This document shows, in pieces, positions 17,629 through 26,605 of a stretch of DNA of 35,674 nucleotides. Positions within the stretch are counted from its first letter, which is position 1. Each line of letters starts with the position of its first letter. This DNA is from an uncultured Dialister sp. GTDB taxonomy: Bacteria; Bacillota; Negativicutes; Veillonellales; Dialisteraceae. The notes beneath the pieces are model-generated. The model saw only the letters and a list, made by a program, of their open reading frames with translations. It had not been told where the DNA came from and did no database searches. Where the stretch lies: contig CAKQBK010000015.1 in assembly GCA_934216155.1 (NCBI GenBank), positions 1 to 35,674 on the forward strand, read 5' to 3'. The position numbers were made by a program, and so were the translations under genes.

Positions 17629-17870
17629 GGGTAAAAGGGTTATTTTTGGGTGATACCAATAGAGACATAAGCGAAGTTTTAACTTGTTAAAAGGTTATAC
17701 AGGGTTATAAAAGGTTATGGGATACCCTTTTATAACCTTTATGGGACACAAAAATGTGAATTGTTGAATAAACCAAATGATAGAGTATAACCCGCCCGAA
17801 GGGCTACCCTTTAACTGAAAGCGATTGTATCGCAAATGATGCTATTTCTACATAACGAAAGGATACAACT
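17629..17870. repeat. Gap kdsB-kdsA: AAGGTTATA palindrome and shared module
   Basis: GTTAAAAGGTTATACAGGGT and on faces ACCCTTTTATAACC (17687-17745). The module AGAGTATAACCCGCCCGAAG, then GGCTACC (17782-17812), is nearly the same as at 7935-7966. No gene is visible. Confidence 0.65.
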
Positions 17871-18713
17871 ATGAAAACCATACAGGTAGGAAATCTGACC
17901 ATTGATGGCAGCAAGCTGTTTTTGATTGCTGGCCCTTGTGTCATTGAAGGCTATGACCGCACATTGATGATCGGTCGTGAAATCAAGAAAATTTGTGAAC
18001 GACTGGGCGTACAGTATATTTTCAAAGCGTCCTATGATAAAGCCAATCGTTCTTCTTACAACTCTTTCCGTGGCCCAGGCCTGGAAAAGGGGTTGGAAAT
18101 TCTGGCAGATATCAAAAAAGAATTGCAGGTACCGGTTCTGTCCGATGTGCATGATGTGACCCAGCTGCCAGCAGCTTCTAAAGTACTGGATATGCTGCAG
18201 ATTCCAGCATTCCTGTGTCGCCAGACCGATTTGGTCTATGGGGCTGCCAAAACTGGCAAACCGGTGAATGTAAAGAAAGGCCAGTTTATGGCACCGGAAG
18301 ATATGAAAAACGTGATTGGTAAAATGGAAGAAGCAGGCAACCCGAACCTGGCTGTCACCGAACGTGGTGCTTCTTTTGGTTACCATAATCTGGTGGTGGA
18401 TATGCGTTCCTTCCCGATTATGCGCCAGTTTGGTTACCCAGTTATTTTCGATGCTACCCATAGCGTACAGCTTCCTGGCGGCATGGGTAGCAGCACCGGC
18501 GGACAGAGAGAATTTATTCCCTACCTGGCAAGAGCCGCTGCCGCATCCGGCGTGGATGGTTTCTTCATGGAAGTTCATGATAACCCACCGGAAGGTCTCT
18601 CCGACTCCACCAATATGCTCTACCTGTCCTCTTTGGAAGGCCTACTGAAAGACTTGATCGCTATCAATGAGGTCGTGAAGAAAGATAAAGAAGCAGGACT
18701 TATAAAGCAGTGA
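17871..18713 (+). CDS. kdsA: Kdo-8-phosphate synthase, metal-dependent type
   Basis: KdsA condenses phosphoenolpyruvate with D-arabinose 5-phosphate to Kdo 8-phosphate. The 280-residue TIM-barrel protein has IAGPCVIE near the N-terminus. Cys23 stands where metal-independent enzymes such as E. coli's have asparagine, so this is the metal-requiring class; the other expected ligands appear in DATHSVQ (His) and FMEVHDNP (Glu, Asp). The ATG at 17871 follows AAAGGA. Its substrate comes from KdsD and its product goes to KdsC, both encoded just downstream. Confidence 0.96.
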   Translation: MKTIQVGNLTIDGSKLFLIAGPCVIEGYDRTLMIGREIKKICERLGVQYIFKASYDKANRSSYNSFRGPGLEKGLEILADIKKELQVPVLSDVHDVTQLPAASKVLDMLQIPAFLCRQTDLVYGAAKTGKPVNVKKGQFMAPEDMKNVIGKMEEAGNPNLAVTERGASFGYHNLVVDMRSFPIMRQFGYPVIFDATHSVQLPGGMGSSTGGQREFIPYLARAAAASGVDGFFMEVHDNPPEGLSDSTNMLYLSSLEGLLKDLIAINEVVKKDKEAGLIKQ

Positions 18714-19045
18714 GAAGTTAGAAGTGGTGGAAGGGGCGCACATCCTTTAGAAGCGCCCCAATGCTCCTTTATATAGGTTATTATTTTGCTGACTTCTATA
18801 TCCAACATGAGTGTATAAATCGCTACGTTCAAGGTTATAAAGGTTATAAAGGGTTATGCGATTACGGCAAGCTCATACCCTTTTATAACCTTTTTAACCC
18901 GAGACTAGAGAAATGATTTATTTGTTAGAAAGAAGTGTGCTGCAGAATAATAACCTTCCATATCTTCTCACTTCTAACTATTTTTTCTGAGATATTGTAT
19001 AATAAATATGATTGTACTTGATTCAGTTTTTATCTAGGAGGCATC
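18709..19045. repeat. Gap kdsA-kdsD: hairpin arm (copy J) with nested AAGGTTATA palindrome
   Basis: The left heptad arm (18709-18760) has stem GGGGCGC/GCGCCCC and overlaps the kdsA stop. An AAGGTTATA-type palindrome lies at 18822-18901. The inverted heptads CTTCTCACTTCTAACTA (18964-18980) look like a remnant right arm. The order is the same as in the 6676-6982 gap. No gene is visible. Confidence 0.65.
18998..19003 (+). promoter_or_regulatory. Possible -10 box upstream of kdsD
   Basis: A perfect TATAAT lies 42 nt before the kdsD start codon. I find no good -35 hexamer at 16-18 nt, so this is a weak call. Confidence 0.35.
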
Positions 19046-20017
19046 ATGTCCGTTATTGATACAGCTTCACGGGTGCTTCGCGATGAAGCAGCTGCGGTTC
19101 TTTCTCTAGTAGACCAATTGGATGGTGGGTTTGAAAAAGCGGTACAGCTGATTGAACAGTCCAAAGGTCGTGTGGTTTTGACTGGCATGGGGAAATCCGG
19201 TCATATTGCCCGCAAGGTAGCCGCCACCATGGCTAGCACAGGAACGCCTGCTTTTTTCCTCCATCCCGCAGAAGGTATCCATGGCGATTTAGGCATGGTG
19301 ACTGCCGATGATGTGGTGATTGCCTATTCCAACAGCGGGGAAACCGGAGAAGTGTTGAATATTCTTCCTTCCTTGAAACGGATTGGCGCGAAATTGATTG
19401 CCGTAGTGGGGAAGACCAATTCCACTTTGGCAAAAAATGCAGACGCCGTTCTGGATGCAGGGGTAGAAAAGGAAGCTGACAGCTTGGGATTGGCACCGAC
19501 CAGTTCCACCACAGCTGCGCTTGCTTTGGGGGATGCGCTGGCAGTGACATTGATGGAACGGCATCATTTCACGGCTGATAATTTTGCCGTGTTCCATCCC
19601 GGTGGTTCTTTGGGCAAGCGTCTCCTTCTGACCGTAGAACAGGTGATGCATAAAGGGGAAGACAATCCACTGATTTTGGAAACCGCTTCCGTGAAAGATG
19701 CCCTGTTTGTGATGACCGATAAAGGATTGGGTGCTGTATCGGTGGTCGATAAGGACGGTCAGCTGAAAGGTCTCATGACCGATGGGGATGTGCGCCGCGG
19801 TTTGGAAAAGGGAATGGATTTCCTGAATCTTCCTGTAGATCAGGTAATGACCCTTCATCCGATGGTGATTGAAACGGACAAATTGGCCGCTTCTGCTCTT
19901 CATGTGATGGAACAGCACAAGCCCCATCCGATTACGGTCCTTCCTGTGGCGGATGGAGAAGGAAAAGCCATAGGTATGGTCCATATCACTGATTTACTTC
20001 GCCAGGGGGTGGTGTGA
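19046..20017 (+). CDS. kdsD: D-arabinose 5-phosphate isomerase
   Basis: KdsD/KpsF interconverts ribulose 5-phosphate and arabinose 5-phosphate, feeding KdsA. The 323-residue protein has an N-terminal SIS domain (TGMGKSGHIARKVAATMAST, then SNSGETGE) and two C-terminal CBS domains (from about residue 205, including DGDVRRGLEKG). TAGGAGG precedes the ATG at 19046. The stop codon overlaps the kdsC start in the order TGATG, so the two are translationally coupled. Confidence 0.96.
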   Translation: MSVIDTASRVLRDEAAAVLSLVDQLDGGFEKAVQLIEQSKGRVVLTGMGKSGHIARKVAATMASTGTPAFFLHPAEGIHGDLGMVTADDVVIAYSNSGETGEVLNILPSLKRIGAKLIAVVGKTNSTLAKNADAVLDAGVEKEADSLGLAPTSSTTAALALGDALAVTLMERHHFTADNFAVFHPGGSLGKRLLLTVEQVMHKGEDNPLILETASVKDALFVMTDKGLGAVSVVDKDGQLKGLMTDGDVRRGLEKGMDFLNLPVDQVMTLHPMVIETDKLAASALHVMEQHKPHPITVLPVADGEGKAIGMVHITDLLRQGVV

Positions 20018-20553
20018 TGCGTGGTTCAGAACGGGTAAAACTGATTGCTTTTGACGTGGATGGCACACTGACCAATGGACAGCTTTTGATTGGTCCTGAC
20101 GGGGAAGCACTGAAATGTTTCAATGTCCACGATGGATTGGCCATTAGCCTGGCCCATCGGATGGGCTATAAAGTGGGATTCATTACAGGCAGAACCTCTG
20201 CAATCGTAGAGCGTCGCGCCAATGAATTGCACTGTGATTTTGTATTAATGGGCATCAAAAATAAAATCGAAGCTATGCATCATTCGTTGCAGAAGTTTGA
20301 TTTGACTTGGGAGGCATCGGCCTATATGGGAGATGACCTCAACGATTTGCCCCTTTTCAGTAAGGTAGGCGTTTCTGGTTGTCCGTCCAATGCTTGCGTA
20401 GAAAATAGAGCCATGGCAGATTTCATTTCTCGCTTCAAAGGCGGAGAAGGTGCCGGGCGAGAATTTATAGAGGAAATCCTGAAATCCCAGGGACGATGGG
20501 AAGAAGCGGTGTATTCTTTCCGAGAAATAGACCAGTTGGATTTGATTCAATAA
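20017..20553 (+). CDS. kdsC: Kdo-8-phosphate phosphatase
   Basis: KdsC removes phosphate from Kdo 8-phosphate to give Kdo for KdsB. The 178-residue protein is a cap-less HAD phosphatase with the nucleophile motif FDVDGTLT (Asp13, Asp15), TGRTSA, and GDDLNDLPL for Mg. The ATG at 20017 shares its A with the kdsD stop codon; a GTG at 20014 in the same frame is a less likely start. A heptad palindrome follows immediately. Confidence 0.95.
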   Translation: MRGSERVKLIAFDVDGTLTNGQLLIGPDGEALKCFNVHDGLAISLAHRMGYKVGFITGRTSAIVERRANELHCDFVLMGIKNKIEAMHHSLQKFDLTWEASAYMGDDLNDLPLFSKVGVSGCPSNACVENRAMADFISRFKGGEGAGREFIEEILKSQGRWEEAVYSFREIDQLDLIQ

Positions 20554-20559
20554 CGAGAT

Positions 20560-20617
20560 AGGTGATTAGTGACTAGGCTACGTTTTTCCTAGTCACCAGT
20601 CACCAGTCACCAGTCAC
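20560..20617. repeat. GTGACTG heptad palindrome between kdsC and lpxL
   Basis: AGGTGATTAGTGACTAGGCT faces AGTCACCAGTCACCAGTCAC and on across CGTTTTTCCT. The right side has about four CCAGTCA units and the left only two, so the arms differ in copy number. Confidence 0.8.
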
Positions 20618-20649
20618 AACTATTTTCCTAGATGAAAGAAGAATTAGCC

Positions 20650-21636
20650 ATGTTATTCAATGTAAGATATGGGATACTGAAGGGCATCAGCAATTTGCTT
20701 TGTGCCATGTCCTATGACCGTATCCTGTCGATTGGCCGTTTTTTAGGGCCTTGCATCATGAACCGCATAGCGAAACAGAGAAATCGTGGCATCGACCAGA
20801 TTATGACCGGCATGGGTGTGTCTCGGGCAGAAGCAGAAAAAATTTTGCAGCAGGTATACGAACACATCGGCATGTCTGCCATGGAAATGATGTACATGCC
20901 TCGTCTCTGTAAAGAAAAAAATCATATCGATGATTACGTCAAGATTGACCACCCGGAATACCTGGAAGCGGCCTATGCGGAAGGCAAAGGCATCGTAGGC
21001 CTCACGGCCCATATGGGAAACTGGGAATGGCTTGGCGCCGGTCTTGCCCTTCATGGCTATGATACATCGGCCATCGGAAAGAAACAGGCCGACGATGCGT
21101 TGATGCGAATCATCAATGATTACCGCGCTATGGCGGGACAGCATATTTATCTCACCGGAACTGGTGGATACGAAATGATTGCTGCCGCTCGCTCGATGAA
21201 GAAAAATCATATTCTGGGATTTCTCTCCGATAAGGATGGGGATATCACAGGAATTCCGGTTCTCTTTATGAATCGGGTTTTCTCCTTCCCGCAAGGACCG
21301 GCAGTGTTTGCGAAAAAGTTCAAAGCCCCCATTGTGCCTTTATTTATTATTAGAAATAAAGGGGGAAAGGGACACACCATTTGCATTGGGAAACATTTCT
21401 ACTATGAAAATACAGGAGATACCAAAAAAGACCTTCTGACCAATGCACAGAAAATGGCTTCCGCCATGGAAGATTTCATCAAAGAACATCCTTCTGATTG
21501 GCTGTGGTTCCAGCACCTGTTCTGGACCCGTCCAGGACGGATTAAAATGTATATGGAACTTAGTGAGGAAGATAAGAAATCTTATTCCCGTGGGCTCAGT
21601 GAGAATTGGAATGAAACCAAAGGAGGAAAGGCATGA
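20650..21636 (+). CDS. lpxL: Lipid A acyltransferase, LpxL/HtrB family
   Basis: The family adds secondary acyl chains from acyl-ACP to Kdo2-lipid A. The catalytic HX4E motif is visible in TAHMGNWEW (His121, Glu126), along with the SDKDGD and FPQGPA segments. Only one such gene is in the window, so which chain it adds cannot be said. Start choice: the ATG at 20650 has a weak AGAAG 7 nt upstream and gives a typical N-terminus (MLFNVRYGILKG). The ATG at 20632 has no ribosome site. The 3' end overlaps lptC by 4 nt. Confidence 0.9.
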   Translation: MLFNVRYGILKGISNLLCAMSYDRILSIGRFLGPCIMNRIAKQRNRGIDQIMTGMGVSRAEAEKILQQVYEHIGMSAMEMMYMPRLCKEKNHIDDYVKIDHPEYLEAAYAEGKGIVGLTAHMGNWEWLGAGLALHGYDTSAIGKKQADDALMRIINDYRAMAGQHIYLTGTGGYEMIAAARSMKKNHILGFLSDKDGDITGIPVLFMNRVFSFPQGPAVFAKKFKAPIVPLFIIRNKGGKGHTICIGKHFYYENTGDTKKDLLTNAQKMASAMEDFIKEHPSDWLWFQHLFWTRPGRIKMYMELSEEDKKSYSRGLSENWNETKGGKA

Positions 21637-22178
21637 ATAAGCATACCAAGACCGGTCTTATCATTGCAGTGATTCTTCTTTTGGCAGTGGGCATCTATTT
21701 CCTTTTTAAAGATGATCATGCCAGCGAAAGTGGTGGCTCCAGCTCGGTGACCACCATGGAATTTTCCAATATCGAACTGAAAGAAGACCAGGAAGGGAAG
21801 CCCATCTGGCGTCTTAAAGCTAAGCATGTCATTATGAGCAAAGATAAAAACTCTGCAGAAATGGAAGGCATTGAAGGCTATTTCATTAAAGATGGAAATA
21901 AGCTGTCTCTCACAGCTGACAAGGGTAATTATTCTAGAAAAGACCAGAAAGTCTATATCGAAGGCCATGTAGAAGGCGAGTCCAGTGATGGAATGATTTT
22001 ACATGCTGAAAATTTAACCTATGATGGAAAGACACAAATTCTTTCCACAGACAAATTCTTTACCGCTGAAAAAGATGGTCGTGTGCTGACCGCTGACAGC
22101 TTCACCGGAGATCGAGTATTGGAGAAGCTGACCGCCAAAGGACATGCAAAGCTGGCAGATAAGGAGGACAAACAGTGA
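21633..22178 (+). CDS. lptC: LPS transport protein LptC
   Basis: LptC is an inner-membrane bitopic protein that passes LPS from the LptBFG extractor to LptA. It has one N-terminal membrane helix (TGLIIAVILLLAVGIYFLF) and then a periplasmic beta-jellyroll of the LptC/DUF1239 type. The 181-residue length is normal. The ATG at 21633 overlaps the lpxL stop and follows AGGAGGAAAGG. The stop overlaps the GTG start of lptA. Confidence 0.92.
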   Translation: MNKHTKTGLIIAVILLLAVGIYFLFKDDHASESGGSSSVTTMEFSNIELKEDQEGKPIWRLKAKHVIMSKDKNSAEMEGIEGYFIKDGNKLSLTADKGNYSRKDQKVYIEGHVEGESSDGMILHAENLTYDGKTQILSTDKFFTAEKDGRVLTADSFTGDRVLEKLTAKGHAKLADKEDKQ

Positions 22179-23020
22179 AAAAGTTATGGACTGCAGTAGC
22201 ACTGGCTGCTTTGCTGAGCGCTATCGGTGGAACCGCATTGGCTGATGATATTAGCGCCGATACAATCACCTATGATGGCAAAACCAAAGTGGTCACCGCC
22301 AAAGGCAATGTGGTGATTCATGCCAACCAGGGTGCCACCATCACAGGCAGCCAGGGGGAATATCACTTCGAAGATAGAAGCGCGTACCTGGAAGGGGGCG
22401 TGAAATACGTCAAAGAAGCCACTTCTCTGGTAGCAGATAAAATGTATCTGTACAAAGATAAAACCGCTCGCGGCGTAGGCAGTGTCTATTTCCATGATGG
22501 AGCAGAAAACCGCATCCTTCGTGGTGATGATGTGATGTACAACAGCGACACCGGTTTTGGAAAAATCGAAGGCAATGGCTACTTGGAAACTCCTGACGGC
22601 AGTTTGGCAGCACCTCATATCGAAGGCAATCTGAAACAGGTAAAAATCGTTGCCACAGGCGGGGTCAATCTGACCAGCACGGCTAACAACGCCACCGGTT
22701 ATGGTGATCAGGCGGTGTACACCCGTAGCGGGCAGAATGGCACCGATGGGAAATTGGTTCTGTCTGGCAATGCCTGGGTGAACCAGAATGGCAATTCTTT
22801 CACCGGACCGGAATTGGTGCTCCGTGATGCAGATAAAGTGGTAGAAACCACGGGCAGAAGTACCATCGTGATTACCAATACAAACAGTGAAGGAAATAAC
22901 AATGACAGTGGGACCGATTCTGGCGACAGCGCTCCCCAAGGCCCTGTGACCCAGGCGACACCCATTGCAGGACGCCCGGAATATGCAGGGGCTCCGTTAG
23001 AAACTAAGGAAGACAAATGA
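22175..23020 (+). CDS. lptA: LPS transport periplasmic protein LptA
   Basis: LptA bridges the periplasm and carries LPS to the outer membrane. It starts at GTG 22175 (AAGGAGG just upstream), with a clear signal peptide: MKKLWTAVALAALL, then cleavage near ALA-DD. OstA/LptA beta-jellyroll repeats follow (ADTITYDGKTKVVTAKGNV). At 281 residues it is longer than the roughly 185 of E. coli. The extra part includes more jellyroll-like sequence and a low-complexity N/S/G/P-rich tail from about residue 235. It overlaps lptC and lptB by 4 nt each. Confidence 0.92.
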   Translation: MKKLWTAVALAALLSAIGGTALADDISADTITYDGKTKVVTAKGNVVIHANQGATITGSQGEYHFEDRSAYLEGGVKYVKEATSLVADKMYLYKDKTARGVGSVYFHDGAENRILRGDDVMYNSDTGFGKIEGNGYLETPDGSLAAPHIEGNLKQVKIVATGGVNLTSTANNATGYGDQAVYTRSGQNGTDGKLVLSGNAWVNQNGNSFTGPELVLRDADKVVETTGRSTIVITNTNSEGNNNDSGTDSGDSAPQGPVTQATPIAGRPEYAGAPLETKEDK

Positions 23021-23739
23021 AGATAGAAACACATGACTTAATCAAGCGGTATGGCAACCGCACGGTGGTCAACAAAGTCAATGTAGAAGTGGAACAAGGG
23101 TCCATCGTAGGACTTTTGGGCCCTAATGGGGCGGGGAAAACCACCACCTTCTACATGATTGTAGGGATCATTCAGCCTGATGCAGGCAGCGTCACTGTGG
23201 ATGGGAAACCGCTGGCAGGGATGCCGATTCACAAACGACACCAGTTTGGTATCGGGTACTTGCCACAGGAAGCGTCGATTTTCCGTAAAATGACCGTGTG
23301 GGACAATTTGATGGCCATGCTGGAAACAAGAAACGATATTTCCCTGGCAGAAAAGAAAGAAAAAGCAGAAAGCCTCTTAGAAGAATTTCATATCACCCAT
23401 GTGAAAGATACCCGAGGGGATGCCCTCTCCGGCGGGGAACGGCGTCGCGTAGAAATTGCTCGTTCTTTGACACTGGACCCGTCTTTCATTTTGTTGGATG
23501 AACCTTTTGCCGGCGTTGACCCGTTGGCCGTAGAAGATATCCAGAGCGTGGTGATGCACCTCAAAACCAGAGGCATCGGTATTTTGATTACAGACCACAA
23601 CGTGCGTGAAACCCTTCGTATCGTAGACAAAGCGTATATCCTGTCAGAAGGAAAGATTCTTCTTTCTGGCAAATCTCACGATATCGCTGTGGACCCGGTG
23701 GCTAAGAAGTTCTATTTGGGGGAAAATTTCAGCTTATGA
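23017..23739 (+). CDS. lptB: LPS export ABC ATPase LptB
   Basis: LptB powers LPS extraction from the inner membrane. The 240-residue ATPase has Walker A GPNGAGKTT (35-43), signature LSGGERRRVEIARSL, Walker B ILLDEPFAGVDP and switch His in ITDHNV. It is matched to LptB by this sequence and by its position between lptA and lptF. The ATG overlaps the lptA stop (ATGA). Confidence 0.96.
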   Translation: MKIETHDLIKRYGNRTVVNKVNVEVEQGSIVGLLGPNGAGKTTTFYMIVGIIQPDAGSVTVDGKPLAGMPIHKRHQFGIGYLPQEASIFRKMTVWDNLMAMLETRNDISLAEKKEKAESLLEEFHITHVKDTRGDALSGGERRRVEIARSLTLDPSFILLDEPFAGVDPLAVEDIQSVVMHLKTRGIGILITDHNVRETLRIVDKAYILSEGKILLSGKSHDIAVDPVAKKFYLGENFSL

Positions 23740-23770
23740 TGTATTGGAAATGGCAGGGAGGAAAATTCTA

Positions 23771-24856
23771 ATGCGACTCTTAGACAAATATGTATTAAAA
23801 GAATTTTTGGCTCCCTTTCTCTTTGGCGTAGCGGCCTTTACGGCCATCTTTTTGGGAGCCGATACGCTTCTTAAAATTGCAGGCTACGTGACCACCTATG
23901 GTGCCTCTGCTATTTCAGCAGTTAAAATTTTTATTCTGGCGCTGCCTCGTATCGTAGTCTATACTTTCCCCATGGCGGTTCTTTTGGGAGCCCTTATGTG
24001 CTTTGCCCGTCTGTCCGGTTCCAGCGAACTGATTGTGATGCGCACATCGGGGCAAAGTTTCTTGCGGCTCGCTATGCCTGTATTCATTCTGGCCTTTGTG
24101 ATCAGCCTCTGTGCGGTGGCCTTCAATGAATATGTGGTGCCCTGGACCAACCGGGAATATGATTATGTGCTGAACACAGAAATTAAAAAGAATTTGAATC
24201 CGGGCATGACTGACCATGTGGTCATCCGTGATGTACAGAATGGAAAAATCAACCATCTGCTCTATGCCCGTCGATACAATCCGCAAACCAAAGAACTGGA
24301 AAATATCACCGTCCAGGAATTTGAAAATGAAGAAGCCATTCGTGTAGAAAATGCACCGAAAGCGGTGTGGAAAGACGGCGTATGGCATATGACCAATGGT
24401 GTCATTTATGACCTGACCGGTGACGGCGTGGATCGGATGCTTCACTTTGAAAGCCAGGAAATCCCTTATGCCATGGCACCGGAAAATATTCCGAAAGAAA
24501 AGAAGAAACTGGATGAAATGACCATCCGTGAACTGCTGATTACCCAGAAAGCCTACGAAGCGGCCCATGCGGACGTGACAGGTATTCAGATGGAAATCTA
24601 TCGCCGGTTTTCCCTCCCGATGGCTAGTTTCGTCTTTGCTATCGTGGGGGCTCCTTTGGGTGTACAGAAACAGCGTTCCTCCTCCTCGGTGGGATTTGGT
24701 CTGTCCGTAGTAATCATCTTCGTTTACTATGCCATCATGACCTTCCTCGAAGCTTTGGGGAAAGGCCACGCCCTGCCGCCGTTCCTGGCCGTATGGCTGC
24801 CAAACTTCATCGCTCTGGCTATGGGATGCTTGCTGATTCATAAAGCCAATAAATAG
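23771..24856 (+). CDS. lptF: LPS export permease, LptF/LptG (YjgP/YjgQ) family
   Basis: This inner-membrane permease partner of LptB has 361 residues. The N-terminus (LDKYVLKEFLAPFLFG) and three N-terminal helices, a periplasmic beta-jellyroll and three C-terminal helices fit the family. Enterobacteria have two such genes, lptF and lptG; only one is seen here, so it may act as a homodimer or pair with a product encoded elsewhere. The start is the ATG at 23771 after GGGAGGAAA. The longer frame from 23744 is rejected. It is the last gene of the LPS cluster. Confidence 0.92.
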   Translation: MRLLDKYVLKEFLAPFLFGVAAFTAIFLGADTLLKIAGYVTTYGASAISAVKIFILALPRIVVYTFPMAVLLGALMCFARLSGSSELIVMRTSGQSFLRLAMPVFILAFVISLCAVAFNEYVVPWTNREYDYVLNTEIKKNLNPGMTDHVVIRDVQNGKINHLLYARRYNPQTKELENITVQEFENEEAIRVENAPKAVWKDGVWHMTNGVIYDLTGDGVDRMLHFESQEIPYAMAPENIPKEKKKLDEMTIRELLITQKAYEAAHADVTGIQMEIYRRFSLPMASFVFAIVGAPLGVQKQRSSSSVGFGLSVVIIFVYYAIMTFLEALGKGHALPPFLAVWLPNFIALAMGCLLIHKANK

Positions 24857-25147
24857 CACATAGTGTTGTTAAGTTACGGATTTGAGTTAGTTGGTATGCT
24901 AACGCTTGCGGTTACAGGTTACTAAGGTTGCTAAGGTTGCTCACGCTCCTCGAATGTGCCAATAGATACTAGCGTTATTATCTCATTATAAAGCGCCACG
25001 AGTAGTATAATTTTTTAGGGATTAGGGAAAACACGTCACAATCCCTAGCCACTAATCCCTAGCTACTTATTTGCTAATCCGCTTTCTTTCTAAAGAAGCA
25101 CTAGCGGTGCCGCATGCATTGTTAGAAAAGTTTTATAAGGAAATAAA
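24857..25147. repeat. Gap after lptF: partial repeat arms
   Basis: TGTTGTTAAGTTACGG (near 24863), GGTTACTAAGGTTGCTAAGG-type 9-nt units (24918-24940) and TCGAATGTGCC (24950-24960) are left halves of the nested complex seen at 3048-3610. An ATTAGGG heptad palindrome lies at 25016-25066. No gene is visible. Confidence 0.6.
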
Positions 25148-25176
25148 AACGTCTCAGACAACTGAGGCGTTTTTTA
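25148..25176 (+). terminator. Rho-independent terminator after the LPS cluster
   Basis: AACGTCTCAG pairs with CTGAGGCGTT around ACAA and is followed by TTTTT. It lies about 290 nt downstream of lptF, the first good terminator after the cluster. Confidence 0.85.
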
Positions 25177-25367
25177 GTGTATAATAATAGATAATGTAAA
25201 AGTGTGGAATACAGATTTTCAACAATGAGTATTTGGTTCTTAGGTTACTAAGGTTTCCCTGGAAAATTGCGGTAGAACATAACCCTTTATAACCTTTATA
25301 ACCTGTTACCATAAAGCGGTATAGTGCAAGATTGACTAGATAGAGAAAAGTGAAGGGGGATATTCAT
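25177..25367. other. Leader region of the DUF3084 gene
   Basis: TATAAT at 25180-25185 may be a -10 box; no convincing -35 is seen. An AAGGTTATA-type right arm lies at 25276-25321 (AACCCTTTATAACC, then AAGCGGTAT). AAGGGGG at 25353-25359 is the ribosome binding site of the next gene. Confidence 0.45.
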
Positions 25368-26555
25368 ATGTTCATCGGCATAGCTATGTTTTTGATTCTG
25401 ATCATTATGGGCGGGCTCATTGCCTTCCTGGGTGACCGAATCGGCTCAAAAGTGGGCAAGAAGCGGATGACCTTATTTGGATTGCGTCCGAAATATACCT
25501 CCGTGATTGTCACCATCATCTCAGGGATTCTTATTTCCTTCTTTACCATCGCCGTCTTGGCTGTGGTAAACGAAAACGTCCGGGTGGCTCTTTTTGGCCT
25601 GTCCAAACTGCAGAACCAGATGAGCGAACTGAACCAGGAAATCAAAGTGAAAAATAGAGAACTGGAAAAAGGCAAACTCCAACTGGAAGCTAGAAATAAA
25701 GAATACGAAGATGTGACCCAGAAAGCAGAAGACACCTCTCGTCAGCTGGAAGCGGTGGAAAGCCAGCGGATGTACATGGAAAGCGAACTTTCGTCGGTGC
25801 AGCAAGCCTACGAAGAGGCCCAGGCCGGGGTGGAACAGTCTGCCGAAGAAATTGCCAAACTGGAACAGACCAAAAATGATTTGACTGGAAATATTGACAC
25901 CCTGAACCAAGAAAAACAGCAGCTCATCAAAAATATTTATGCTCTCCGAGAAGGCCAAGTGATCATGCAGGCCGGCCAAGTTCTAACCAGCGCCACCGTG
26001 GACGAAAACATGACCCACGACCAGGCCGTGCAAGTCCTGGATAGTGTCCTGCAGGACATCAATAGCCGCTTGAAAGAACAGATGAATATCACCGACCCGA
26101 ACGTGAACCTGATTCGTACCAGCCAGTCCGACTTTGATTCTGCCGTAGAACAGATAACCGGCGCAAAAAACAAAAAACTGGTCCGCATCGTAGCGGCCCA
26201 GAACCTTATCCTTGGGGAACGACTGGTGGTGGACTTCGATATCCATGACGACCTTCTGGTCTTCAAAAAAGGCGAAGTGCTTTACAAAGGCAACTTGGAT
26301 AAATACAAAGACATCAAAAACTATGAACTGCAAGTGCTGCGATTCCTCCGTGACCTGAACTACTTCGCCCAGTCCAAAGGCATCCTGCCAGACCCCATCA
26401 CCGGCAAAGTAGGCGCCCTGGACGGACAAGAACTGATGGCAGTGATTCAGAAAGTCAAAGAATTGAACGGCCAGTGCGACCTTATTGTCACCGCCGACCG
26501 GGATATCTACACCCGGGGCCCACTTCTGATTGATGTGAAAGTGATAGCACATTGA
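25368..26555 (+). CDS. DUF3084 family membrane-anchored coiled-coil protein
   Basis: The protein has 395 residues. Two N-terminal membrane segments (about residues 1-22 and 45-70) flank a short basic loop with GDRIGSKVGKKRMTLFGLRPKYTS. A long coiled coil follows (about residues 80-205, rich in E, Q, K and L) and then a globular C-terminal domain. The arrangement matches DUF3084 proteins, best known from cyanobacteria and also Negativicutes; their function is unknown. The start is the ATG at 25368 with AAGGGGG 8 nt upstream. It precedes a RuvC/YqgF-like gene, which may be a functional partner. Confidence 0.8.
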   Translation: MFIGIAMFLILIIMGGLIAFLGDRIGSKVGKKRMTLFGLRPKYTSVIVTIISGILISFFTIAVLAVVNENVRVALFGLSKLQNQMSELNQEIKVKNRELEKGKLQLEARNKEYEDVTQKAEDTSRQLEAVESQRMYMESELSSVQQAYEEAQAGVEQSAEEIAKLEQTKNDLTGNIDTLNQEKQQLIKNIYALREGQVIMQAGQVLTSATVDENMTHDQAVQVLDSVLQDINSRLKEQMNITDPNVNLIRTSQSDFDSAVEQITGAKNKKLVRIVAAQNLILGERLVVDFDIHDDLLVFKKGEVLYKGNLDKYKDIKNYELQVLRFLRDLNYFAQSKGILPDPITGKVGALDGQELMAVIQKVKELNGQCDLIVTADRDIYTRGPLLIDVKVIAH

Positions 26556-26605
26556 TGAGAGATGAAATGGTAGCATACATCTATCACTCATTGACTTTGT
26601 GGATA

